A DNA stretch of 64,000 bases. Source: Micromonospora echinaurantiaca. Its GTDB lineage: Bacteria; Actinomycetota; Actinomycetes; Mycobacteriales; Micromonosporaceae. Position 1 is the first letter of the stretch; each line of letters opens with the position of its first letter. Below, in pieces: positions 19,818 to 27,543 of this stretch. The DNA lies in NCBI RefSeq assembly GCF_900090235.1, contig NZ_LT607750.1:4889001-4953000 (forward strand), given 5' to 3'. A model generated the notes under the pieces. It was not told the DNA's origin and made no database searches. It saw only the letters and a program-made list of their open reading frames with translations. Position numbers and translations under genes: made by a program.

Positions 19818-20339
19818 ATGACCTGGAGAGCGCCGGAGATCGTCCGGACCCCCGAGCCCTACGTCGGCGACGAGCGCACCATGCTGGAGGGCTGGCTCGA
19901 CTACCACCGGCAGACCCTGCTGCTCAAGTGCGCCGGGCTGACCGCCGAACAGCTGCGCACCCCGAGCGTCGAGCCCTCCGGGCTCACCCTGCTCGGCCTG
20001 GTGCGCCACCTGGCCGAGGTGGAGGCCTGGTGGTTCCGGGAGAACTTCGCCGGCGAGACGGTCGACTACCCGTACTTCACGCCCGACAACCCGGACGCCG
20101 ACCACGACGTGCGCGACGCCGACGCCGAGGCCGACTTCGCCACCTTCCACCGCGAGGTGGAGCTGGCCCGGGCCGCCGCCGCGGGCCGCTCCCTGGACGA
20201 GACCTTCACCGAGGTCGGGCCGAAGCGCCGGACCTTCAACCTGCGCTGGGTGTACGTGCACATGATCGAGGAGTACGCCCGGCACAACGGCCACGCCGAC
20301 CTGATCCGGGAGCGCATCGACGGCGTCACCGGCGAGTGA
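19818..20339 (+). CDS. DinB-family protein (DUF664)
   Basis: A 173-aa four-helix-bundle protein of the DinB/DUF664 type, related to mycothiol-dependent and other metal-dependent transferases. Histidines that could bind metal occur in LVRHLAEVEAWW, and near the end in YVHMIEEYARHNGHADLIRE, which is the most typical family signature. ATG 19818 is chosen since AGGA lies 8 nt before it; two earlier in-frame ATGs lack this. Its last 14 bp overlap, tail to tail, the 3' end of the regulator on the other strand. Confidence 0.85.
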   Translation: MTWRAPEIVRTPEPYVGDERTMLEGWLDYHRQTLLLKCAGLTAEQLRTPSVEPSGLTLLGLVRHLAEVEAWWFRENFAGETVDYPYFTPDNPDADHDVRDADAEADFATFHREVELARAAAAGRSLDETFTEVGPKRRTFNLRWVYVHMIEEYARHNGHADLIRERIDGVTGE

Positions 20340-21342
20340 CCGCCGCCGCGGGCCGCCCGTCGCCGACCTGAGCGGCCCGGGCGGCCCGCAGCAGGTGCTC
20401 GCCCAGCGGGGTCAGCGCGTGCCGCACCGCGGAGCCGGCCCGGTGCGTGGTGATCAGTCCGGCCGAGCGCAGGGTGGTCGTGTGCTGGCTGGCCGAGGCG
20501 ACCGAGATGCCGACCGTCCGGGCGACCTGCGAGGTGCTCGGACCGCCGACGATCGCGCCCAGCACCGCGGCCCGGGTCCGCCCGAGCAGGTCGGCGAGCG
20601 GCTGGCCGGTGGTCAGCTCCCGCCGCGTCGGTCGGATCGGGTAGGCCAGCACCAGCGGACCGTCCGGGTCGTCGAGGACGCAGGGCTGCGGCAGGAGGTA
20701 GGACGGCACCAGGGTGACGCCCCGGCCGTCCGGGACGACGTCCAGGTCGGTGCCGAAGGCGCACTCGTACGACAGCCGGTAGGTCGCGCCGGACGGCGCC
20801 CAGTGCAGGTACGGGCTGAGGTCGCGCAGCACCCGGTCGATCCCGACGTCCACCATGGTGTGCCCGCGCGCCGCCCGGTCGGCGTGCACCGCCGCCACGA
20901 TCGTCGGCCAGTACGGCCCCACCGCGACGGCGTGGAAGGCGCCCATCGCCGCGCGGAGCCGCTGCCGCGCGACCGGATCCCCGGCCGCGAGGGGGGCGAC
21001 CCGGGGCGGCAGGTCGCCGGCCTCGATCCGGGGTCGGAGTTCGGCACCCAGGGTCGCCGTCGGGGTGGCGGCCACCTCGTCGAGCGCGGCCGCGGCGTCC
21101 GTGGCGTGGTTGGTCGGGGTGAGGAAGTCCGGCAGCCAGTGCGGCAGCCGACACAGGTCCAGCAGGGGACGCATCCCGGGCCGCAGCGCCGCGCGGGTGC
21201 GGGCCCGCCACGCGGCGAGGTGGGCCGGGGCGTCCGGCCGGAAGACCCGCTGCCCCGCCGCGGCCAACTCCAGCAGCACCGACGGCGCCGACCGCACCAC
21301 CGTGCGGCTGAGATCCGACGCGTTCAGGTGCAGGGTCAGCAT
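20326..21342 (-). CDS. ArsR-like HTH regulator with N-terminal DUF5937
   Basis: A 338-aa regulator. The N-terminal 240 or so residues match DUF5937 (starting MLTLHLNASDLSRTVV), and the C terminus is an ArsR-type winged helix: GPSTSQVARTVGISVASASQHTTTLRSAGLI then the wing THRAGSAVRHALT. The ligand is unknown. It is divergent from the SMP-30-like gene, a possible target. ATG 21342 appears leaderless, with TAGCGT (21350-21355) ending 7 nt upstream. Its stop overlaps the convergent DinB gene by 14 bp. Confidence 0.85.
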   Translation of the reverse strand: MLTLHLNASDLSRTVVRSAPSVLLELAAAGQRVFRPDAPAHLAAWRARTRAALRPGMRPLLDLCRLPHWLPDFLTPTNHATDAAAALDEVAATPTATLGAELRPRIEAGDLPPRVAPLAAGDPVARQRLRAAMGAFHAVAVGPYWPTIVAAVHADRAARGHTMVDVGIDRVLRDLSPYLHWAPSGATYRLSYECAFGTDLDVVPDGRGVTLVPSYLLPQPCVLDDPDGPLVLAYPIRPTRRELTTGQPLADLLGRTRAAVLGAIVGGPSTSQVARTVGISVASASQHTTTLRSAGLITTHRAGSAVRHALTPLGEHLLRAARAAQVGDGRPAAAVTRR

Positions 21343-21349
21343 GGCGCCG

Positions 21350-21355
21350 ACGCTA
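21350..21355 (-). promoter_or_regulatory. -10 box of a leaderless promoter (DUF5937 regulator)
   Basis: TAGCGT on the minus strand lies 7 nt before the ATG at 21342, with no ribosome-binding site. The 76-bp gap to the divergent gene at 21419 must hold both promoters, so one bound regulator could control both. Confidence 0.45.
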
Positions 21356-21418
21356 GCCACCTTCGGCCGTACCCGAAAGGGGTGGAGCCGGGGCGCGCCC
21401 GACCCCGACGCTGCGGTC

Positions 21419-22366
21419 ATGAAGACCTTCGTCGCCGCTGCCACCGCAGCCGTCACCGCCCTCACCGGCACCGTTCCGCTGCCCGCACCCGGGGACCGGC
21501 GCCCCGACACGTACGTGGTGTCCCGCGAGCGGGCGGTGCGACCCGAGGGCATCGCGGTGAGCCCCACCGGCACCATGTACGTCACCAGCGTCTCCGACGG
21601 CGCGGTCTACCGCGGTGACGTCCGGGACCGGGAGCTGCGTCCCTTCCTGCCCGCCGGCGCGGACGGCCGGACCCGCGCCGCCGGGGTGCGCCTGGACCGG
21701 CAGGGCCGGATCTTCGTCGCCGGCTGGGACACCGGAGCCCTCTTCGTGTACGCCCCGGACGGCACGCTGCTGGCCCGCCGGGCGGCCGCCGGAGCAGCCC
21801 TGAACGACCTGGCGATCACCGACGACGCCGTCTACGTCACCGACTCGGCCACCGGCGTGCTGTGGCGCGCGGAGCTGGCCGACGGCCGGGTGGGCGACCT
21901 GGTCCCCTGGCTCCCGGCCGCTGCCTTTCCGGCGGCCCCGGGCTTCCTCAACGGGATCGTCGTCACCGACGGCGGCCGCATCGCGCTCGTCGCCGACCAG
22001 GGCAGCGGCGAGCCGGGCAGCGAGCGGCTCTGGCGGGTGGACCTGGTCGCCCGGTCGGTCACCGCGGTCGACGTGGCCGGCGGGCAGCTCGGCGCCGACG
22101 GGCTGCTGCTGGAAGGGAACCGGCTCTACGGCGTGGTGAACTTCCCGGACGGGCAGGACGGCTGGGTCTTCGCGGTCAACCTCGCCGTGCTCGCCCCGGA
22201 CGGGCGGACCGCCCGGGTGGTCCGGCAGTCGGATACGGCCGGTCTGGCCCAGTCGCCGACCACCATCGCCCGGGACGCCGACCGGCTGCTCTGGGTCAAC
22301 AGCCAGCTCAACACCACCGCGCCGACCCCGCCGTTCACGGTGACCGAGGTGCCCGGCCTCTGCTGA
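21419..22366 (+). CDS. Secreted SMP-30/gluconolactonase-like beta-propeller protein
   Basis: A 315-aa protein with an apparent signal peptide (MKTFVAAATAAVTALTGTVPLPAPG). The rest is an NHL/SMP-30-type six-bladed propeller: EGIAVSPTGTMYVTSVSDGAVYRGD, VRLDRQGRIFVAGWDTGALFVY, LNDLAITDDAVYVTDSATG, NGIVVTDGGRIALVADQG. It may be a lactonase or a binding protein; catalytic identity is not clear. It is divergent from the DUF5937 regulator with only 76 bp between. A weak GACGCT box 6 nt before the ATG would fit a leaderless mRNA. Confidence 0.8.
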   Translation: MKTFVAAATAAVTALTGTVPLPAPGDRRPDTYVVSRERAVRPEGIAVSPTGTMYVTSVSDGAVYRGDVRDRELRPFLPAGADGRTRAAGVRLDRQGRIFVAGWDTGALFVYAPDGTLLARRAAAGAALNDLAITDDAVYVTDSATGVLWRAELADGRVGDLVPWLPAAAFPAAPGFLNGIVVTDGGRIALVADQGSGEPGSERLWRVDLVARSVTAVDVAGGQLGADGLLLEGNRLYGVVNFPDGQDGWVFAVNLAVLAPDGRTARVVRQSDTAGLAQSPTTIARDADRLLWVNSQLNTTAPTPPFTVTEVPGLC

Positions 22367-22376
22367 CCGGCGCCGA

Positions 22377-22408
22377 GGTCCGGCGGCGACACGGGGTGCC
22401 GCCGGACC
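22377..22408. terminator. Bidirectional terminator between convergent genes
   Basis: A perfect 11-bp stem (22377-22387 GGTCCGGCGGC with 22398-22408) and 10-nt loop, centred between the 3' ends of the propeller gene and the convergent HAD gene. Confidence 0.75.
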
Positions 22409-22419
22409 GCGCACCGCCC

Positions 22420-23040
22420 TCAGTACGCCAGTGCCGCCCGCAGGTAGCGCAGGTCGCCCGGGCCGCTCCAGCGGTGCGCGGACAGCCCGGCCGCCCGGGC
22501 GCCGCGCACCGACCAGTCCTCGTCGTCGACGAAGAGCACCCGGTCCGGCGGGGTGGCCACCGCCTGGCAGGCGGCCTGGAAGTACTCCTTGGCCGGCTTG
22601 TTCACCCCGAGCCGGTACGAGTTGACCACGGTGTCGAACTCGCTCTCCAGACCGAGCGCGGCGAGGTCGGCGTCGAGCAGGTCGGTGGCGTTGGTGGCGA
22701 GGCCGACCGGGAGGCCGGCGGCACGCACCTCGCGGAGGAAGTCGAGCACCTCGCCGTCCACCTCACCCCGGTAGCGCTGCCACTGCTCGACCGCGGCCCG
22801 GGCCCGCTCCGGCCCGCCGGCCGGCCCGGCCAGCGCGTCGGCCACGCTGGTCATCCAGTCGGCGTGGCTGACCTGGCCGGTGAGCACCGGCTGGAGCCGG
22901 CCCCACTGCATGGCGATCTCGCTGAGCACGCCCTCGGAGAGGCCGTACTCCCGCTCCACGCCGGCGGCCACCGCCGGGTCCCAGCACCGCAGCACGCCGT
23001 CGAAGTCCACCAGCAGCGCCGTCGCGCGTTCCCGAGCCAC
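22420..23040 (-). CDS. HAD-superfamily hydrolase
   Basis: A 206-aa haloacid-dehalogenase-like phosphatase. Motif I is LLVDFDGVLRC (nucleophile Asp near residue 12), motif II GLATNATD, motif III Lys in NKPAKEYF, and motif IV VLFVDDED. The cap is a small helical insert. The substrate is unknown. The GTG start abuts the smc stop codon (TGA then GTG), so it is translationally coupled to smc. Confidence 0.88.
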   Translation of the reverse strand: MARERATALLVDFDGVLRCWDPAVAAGVEREYGLSEGVLSEIAMQWGRLQPVLTGQVSHADWMTSVADALAGPAGGPERARAAVEQWQRYRGEVDGEVLDFLREVRAAGLPVGLATNATDLLDADLAALGLESEFDTVVNSYRLGVNKPAKEYFQAACQAVATPPDRVLFVDDEDWSVRGARAAGLSAHRWSGPGDLRYLRAALAY

Positions 23041-26000
23041 TCAGTTCTCCTCGCCGCGGCCGTGCCGCTCGTCGTCCCCGTCGGCCCGGTTGAGCCGCTG
23101 ACTGATCACCTGGGTGACGCCGCTGCGCATGGTCACCCCGTACAGGGCGTCGGCGACCTCCATCGTCCGCTTCTGGTGCGTGATGACGATCAGCTGGCTC
23201 TTCTCCCGCAACTGTGCCAGCAGCGTGATCAGCCGTCCCAGGTTCACGTCGTCGAGGGCCGCCTCCACCTCGTCCATGATGTAGAACGGGCTGGGCCGGG
23301 CGCGGAAGATCGCCACCAGCATGGCCACCGCGGTCAGCGACCGCTCGCCGCCGGAGAGCAGCGACAGCCGCTTGATCTTCTTGCCCGGCGGCCGCGCCTC
23401 CACCTCGACGCCGGTGGTCAGCAGGTCGTCCGGGTCGGTGAGCACGAGCCGCCCCTCGCCGCCGGGGAAGAGCACCGTGAAGACCTGCTCGAACTCCCGC
23501 GCGGTGTCGGCGAACGCGCTGGCGAAGACCTCCAGGATCCGGTCGTCGACGTCCTTGACCACGGTGAGCAGGTCCCGCCGGGTGGCCTTGAGGTCCTCCA
23601 GCTGCTCGGAGAGGAACTTGTAGCGCTCCTCCAGCGCGGCGAACTCCTCCAGGGCCAGCGGGTTGACCTTGCCGAGCAGGGCCAGTTCCCGTTCCGCCTT
23701 GGCGGCCCGCTTCTCCTGCACCGGCCGCTCGTAGCGGACCGGCTCGGGCGCCGGCCGACCCTCCTGCTCGGCCAGCGCGAGGTCCACCTGGGTGGGCGGC
23801 ACCGGCTGGTCCGGGCCGTACTCGGCGACCAGCGTCTCCACGTCCAGCCCGAAGTCCTCGGCGGCCTTCGCCTCCAACTGCTCGATCCGCAGCCGCTGCT
23901 CAGCGCGGGCCACCTCGTCGCGGTGCACCTGGCTGGTCAGCCGCTCCAGCTCGGCGCCGAGCCGCTTGGCCGCGCCGCGTACCTCGGACAGCTCGGCCTC
24001 GCGGGCGGCGCGCTCCCGCGCCACCGCGTCGCGGTGCTCCTCGGCCGCGGCGATCGAGGCGGTCAGCCGGGTGAGCGCCTCCCGGGCGCCGCCGGCGACG
24101 GCCCGCGCGATCCCCGCGCCGCGGGTCCGCGCCGCCCGCCGCGCCGCCGCGCGTTCCCGCGCGGCCCGCTCGGCGGTGGCCTGGCGCCGCAGCGAGTCCG
24201 CCCGCCCGGCGATCGAGGCCACCCGCTCCTCGGCGGTACGCACCGCGAGCCGGACCTCCATCTCGTTCTGCCGGGCCTGCGGCACCATCGCGGCGAGCTG
24301 GTCCCGCTCCTCGGTGGACGGCTCGGCGTCCACCGGGGTCTCCTCGGCCAGCCGCAGCCGCTCCTCCAGCTCGGCGAGCCGCAGCAGGTCCTGCTCCCGG
24401 GCGGCCTCGGCGCGGGCCCGGGACTCGCCCAGACGCTCCGTCTCCGCCTTCGCCGACCGGGCGGCCGCGCCCAGCTCGGCCAGCCGGCGGGCGGCCGCGT
24501 TGCGCTGCCCCTCCGCCTCCCGCTTCGCGGCCGCGGCGTGCTGCACGACCTCCTTCGCGGCGGCCACCTCGGCCCGCGCGTCGACCAACTGCTCGCGCAG
24601 TTCAGCGCTGCTCCGTTCGGCGGTGATCCGGTTCGACCGGGCCTCCTCGACCGCCGCCTGCACCTCGATGAAGCTGGGTGCCTTGGCCGAACCGCCAGCC
24701 GCCGCGTACGCCCCGACCACGTCGCCGTCCGGGGTGACCGCGCGCAGCTCTGGGTTGCCGGCGGCCACCTCGGCGGCGGCCGCCAGGTCGTCCACCAGTA
24801 CCACGTCGCGCAGCGCCCGGTGCACCGCCGGGCGGATCTCCGCCGCGCACTCCACCAGGTCGGGCGCCCAGCGCGCGCCGTCGGGCAGCTTCGGCCGCAG
24901 CGCGTCGGCGGACCCGTCCATGCCCGGCCCGGCGGGGCTGCCCACCAGCAGCCCGGCCCGGCCGGCGTCGGAGATCTTCAGCAGCCGCATCGCCTCGACG
25001 GCCTCGTCCACCCCGGTCACCGCCACCGCGTCGGCGAGCCCGCCGAGCGCGGCGGCGAGGGCGGCCTCGTGCCCGGGCGCGACGGTGAGCAGCCCGGACA
25101 GGCTGCCCAGCAGGCCGGGGACCTGGTCGGCGCGGGCCAGCAGCGCGCCGGCCCCGTCCTTGCGGCGCAGACCCAGGGCGAGCGCCTCCTCGCGGGCCTT
25201 CCAGGTGGCCGCGTCCTTCTCGGCCGCCCGCTCCGCGTCGGTCAACGACCGGACGGTGGCCTGCACCCGCTCCAGGGCGGCGACCGCCTCGGCGTGCCGG
25301 GCGTCCAGGTCGGCGTTGTCCCGGTCCGCCTCGGTGGACTCGGCGGCGACCGCGTCCAGGTCGGCCTGGGCCCGCTCGGACCGGGCCAGCGCGTCGGCGT
25401 GCGCGGCAGCGAGCCGCTCGATCTCCTCACCGGCGCTGGTGGTCCGCGCACGGGCCGAGTTGACCTGCCCGGTCAGCCGGGCCAGGCCCTCCCGCCGGTC
25501 GGCGATGGCCTTCGCCGCGGCGACCAGTTCCCGCTCGGCGGCGGCCAGCTGGCGCTCCAGCTCCTGCCGGTGCTCGACCGCCTCGGCGAGCCGGATCTGG
25601 TCGTCGGTGAGCGCCGCGCGCAGCTCCTCCTCCTGCTCACGGACCCGCTCCGCCTCGGCCTCCAGCTGGTCCGGGTCACGGCCCGGCCGCTCGTCGTCCG
25701 GGGTGGCGCTGAGGTGGCGCAGCCGCTCCCGGGCCAGCTGCTCGATGGAACGGAACCGCTCCTGCAGCGCGGAGAGCTTGTACCAGGTGTCCTGCGCGGC
25801 GGCGAGCAGCGGCGCGTCCTCGGCCAGCGCCGCCTCCAGCTCGCCGAGGCGCCGCTGCACCTCGCCGTGCTCGGCCTCGACCTGTTCCCGCCGCTCGCGC
25901 AGCGCGGTCTCGTCGGCGATCTCCTTGTCCAGGGTGGCCCGCAGGGTGGCCAGGTCGTCGGCGAGCAGCCGGAGCCGGGCATCCCGCAGGTTGGCCTGGA

Positions 26001-26652
26001 TCGCGGCGGCCCGGCGGGCCACCTCGGCCTGCCGGCCCAGCGGCTTGAGCTGGCGGCGCAGCTCGGCGGTCAGGTCGGTGAGCCGGTTGAGGTTGGTCTG
26101 CATCGCGTCGAGCTTGCGCAGCGCCTTTTCCTTGCGCTTGCGGTGCTTCAGGACGCCGGCCGCCTCCTCGATGAACGCCCGGCGGTCCTCCGGCTTGGCG
26201 TGCAGCATGCCGTCGAGGCGGCCCTGCCCGACGATGATGTGCATCTCCCGGCCGATGCCCGAGTCGGAGAGCAGCTCCTGGATGTCGAGCAGCCGGCAGG
26301 AGTTGCCGTTGATCTCGTACTCGCTCTCGCCGGAGCGGAACATCCGGCGGGTGATCGACACCTCGGTGTACTCGATCGGCAGCGCGCCGTCGGTGTTGTC
26401 GATGGTCAGCGTCACCTCGGCGCGCCCCAGCGGCGCCCGGCCGGCGGTGCCGGCGAAGATGACGTCCTCCATCTTGCCGCCGCGCAACGCCTTGGCGCCC
26501 TGCTCGCCCAGCACCCAGGCGATGGCGTCGACGACGTTGGACTTGCCGGAGCCGTTCGGGCCGACCACGCAGGTGATCCCCGGCTCCAGCTTGAGCGTCG
26601 TCGCGGAGGCGAAGGACTTGAAGCCCTTCACCGTCAGGCTCTTGAGATACAC
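23041..26652 (-). CDS. smc: Chromosome segregation protein SMC
   Basis: A condensin ATPase of 1203 aa. GTG 26652 (VYLKSLTVKGFKSFAS) is chosen for its GAGGA at 8 nt and the family N terminus. Walker A is GPNGSGKSN (31-39). Two long Ala/Glu/Arg-rich coiled coils flank a hinge at about 500-650 (ALGGLADAVAVTGVDEAVEA). The C-terminal head has the signature LLSGGERSLTAVAM and Walker B FYIMDEVEAALDD. It works with ScpA/ScpB, encoded elsewhere. The HAD gene follows without a gap. Confidence 0.98.
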   Translation of the reverse strand: MYLKSLTVKGFKSFASATTLKLEPGITCVVGPNGSGKSNVVDAIAWVLGEQGAKALRGGKMEDVIFAGTAGRAPLGRAEVTLTIDNTDGALPIEYTEVSITRRMFRSGESEYEINGNSCRLLDIQELLSDSGIGREMHIIVGQGRLDGMLHAKPEDRRAFIEEAAGVLKHRKRKEKALRKLDAMQTNLNRLTDLTAELRRQLKPLGRQAEVARRAAAIQANLRDARLRLLADDLATLRATLDKEIADETALRERREQVEAEHGEVQRRLGELEAALAEDAPLLAAAQDTWYKLSALQERFRSIEQLARERLRHLSATPDDERPGRDPDQLEAEAERVREQEEELRAALTDDQIRLAEAVEHRQELERQLAAAERELVAAAKAIADRREGLARLTGQVNSARARTTSAGEEIERLAAAHADALARSERAQADLDAVAAESTEADRDNADLDARHAEAVAALERVQATVRSLTDAERAAEKDAATWKAREEALALGLRRKDGAGALLARADQVPGLLGSLSGLLTVAPGHEAALAAALGGLADAVAVTGVDEAVEAMRLLKISDAGRAGLLVGSPAGPGMDGSADALRPKLPDGARWAPDLVECAAEIRPAVHRALRDVVLVDDLAAAAEVAAGNPELRAVTPDGDVVGAYAAAGGSAKAPSFIEVQAAVEEARSNRITAERSSAELREQLVDARAEVAAAKEVVQHAAAAKREAEGQRNAAARRLAELGAAARSAKAETERLGESRARAEAAREQDLLRLAELEERLRLAEETPVDAEPSTEERDQLAAMVPQARQNEMEVRLAVRTAEERVASIAGRADSLRRQATAERAARERAAARRAARTRGAGIARAVAGGAREALTRLTASIAAAEEHRDAVARERAAREAELSEVRGAAKRLGAELERLTSQVHRDEVARAEQRLRIEQLEAKAAEDFGLDVETLVAEYGPDQPVPPTQVDLALAEQEGRPAPEPVRYERPVQEKRAAKAERELALLGKVNPLALEEFAALEERYKFLSEQLEDLKATRRDLLTVVKDVDDRILEVFASAFADTAREFEQVFTVLFPGGEGRLVLTDPDDLLTTGVEVEARPPGKKIKRLSLLSGGERSLTAVAMLVAIFRARPSPFYIMDEVEAALDDVNLGRLITLLAQLREKSQLIVITHQKRTMEVADALYGVTMRSGVTQVISQRLNRADGDDERHGRGEEN

Positions 26653-26883
26653 CTTCTCGATCCTCGTCCGGTGGCCGCCGTACCGTCGCCGGCTGCGCGG
26701 ACCTGGGTGAACCCGCAGACTAACCCGGAGCCGGGTACGCCGCCGCATGTGACCCGCCCCGACCGTTTCCGGCGGCGTCCGGTAATCGGGGAGACCGGTT
26801 CACGTCCGGACCCGTGGGAGCTGTTTTCCCGGCCCGGAGGATCGCAGTTCCGCGAACCCGGTCTGTTACAAGATCGCTTTATG

Positions 26884-26944
26884 GTCCGCGGAAAAGGGGG
26901 CGGACAGAGCTGCGCGCCGGCACAAATGTGTCGGCGCGCTTTTT
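26884..26944. terminator. Tandem hairpins, one with a T-tract on the plus strand
   Basis: Two stem-loops: GTCCGC/GCGGAC (26884-26889 with 26900-26905) and a 13-bp stem with one G-T mismatch, GCGCGCCGGCACA (26912-26924 with 26927-26939), followed by TTTTT at 26940-26944. They lie between the small coiled-coil gene and smc, both minus-strand genes, yet the T-tract is oriented for the plus strand. The remaining 26653-26883 gap shows only the smc ribosome-binding site. Confidence 0.75.
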
Positions 26945-26977
26945 CGCGTGGTGCGATTCAGTTTTCCCGGATCGAAC

Positions 26978-27172
26978 TCAGGTGAGCGCCGGCTCGGCCA
27001 GCCGGAGCAGATCGTCCGCCTCCGAGGCGGCCGCCGCGAGCCGATCGTTCTCGGCACGCACCCGGGTGAGCTCGAACTCCAGTGCCTGAACCCTGGCACG
27101 CAGTCGGGTGACCTCGTCGAGCAGGCGCCGGTCGGGCGCCGCACCTACGTGGCCGTAGAGGGCCTTCGCCAT
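26978..27172 (-). CDS. Small conserved coiled-coil protein, function unknown
   Basis: A 64-aa protein starting MAKALYGHVG. Residues 15-50 form a heptad-patterned coiled coil (LLDEVTRLRARVQALEFELT, then RVRAENDRLAA), and it ends AEPALT. From memory, streptomycetes have very similar small proteins with the same first residues and the same AEPALT end, so it is a real conserved gene. ATG 27172 has an excellent AAGGAG 5 nt upstream. It has its own promoter region and tandem hairpins downstream, so it is monocistronic. No function is known to me. Confidence 0.85.
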   Translation of the reverse strand: MAKALYGHVGAAPDRRLLDEVTRLRARVQALEFELTRVRAENDRLAAAASEADDLLRLAEPALT

Positions 27173-27284
27173 GTTGACTCCTTGATATGCGCTGCCGGAA
27201 AGGCCGGCCAACGCGCGCCCATGTGTTCGCGGCTGTCATTCCAACTGTTCTTGGGCATGACCGGGCGCGACTGGCGACACCTAT

Positions 27285-27319
27285 ATATTGAGCCGATACC
27301 CCCTCCTTCGTCAAGTTCC
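27285..27319 (-). promoter_or_regulatory. Promoter of the small coiled-coil gene
   Basis: On the minus strand TTGACG (27309-27314) and CAATAT (27285-27290) are 18 bp apart, a vegetative-type promoter about 110 nt before the ATG. The -35 overlaps GGAACTT (27313-27319), a typical ECF-sigma -35, and GGGTAT lies just downstream, so stress-sigma input is possible. The rest of the 371-bp gap 27173-27543 has no gene I can support. Confidence 0.45.
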
Positions 27320-27543
27320 CGCAGGCCGTAGATCATCTCCACGTCGACCTGTCCACTTGCCGGGGGGCCGCCACAAGGCGCAGACACGCTCTGTCCGGAC
27401 TCCTTTACTGTACGCCTCGGTTCCCCGGAACTCCCTACCCGGACGCCCGACTTCCCCTTAACTCTTTCTTAGCCACGTTGCTGCAGGTCGAGGCCGCCCC
27501 GTACCGTCACCCCGGCCCGCAACCGACCCGTGGAGGCTACGGC

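Noticed and set aside
21862..26985. Very long open frame (about 1,700 codons) on the plus strand opposite smc
   Set aside because: It lies antisense to smc and HAD genes with clear motifs. High third-position GC makes the reverse frame stop-free; its protein is low-complexity Gly/Arg/Leu/Val and shows no domain.
27145..27387. An 80-codon minus-strand frame upstream of the small coiled-coil gene
   Set aside because: It overlaps the promoter elements, the real gene and its ribosome-binding site, and has no conserved feature or start signal.
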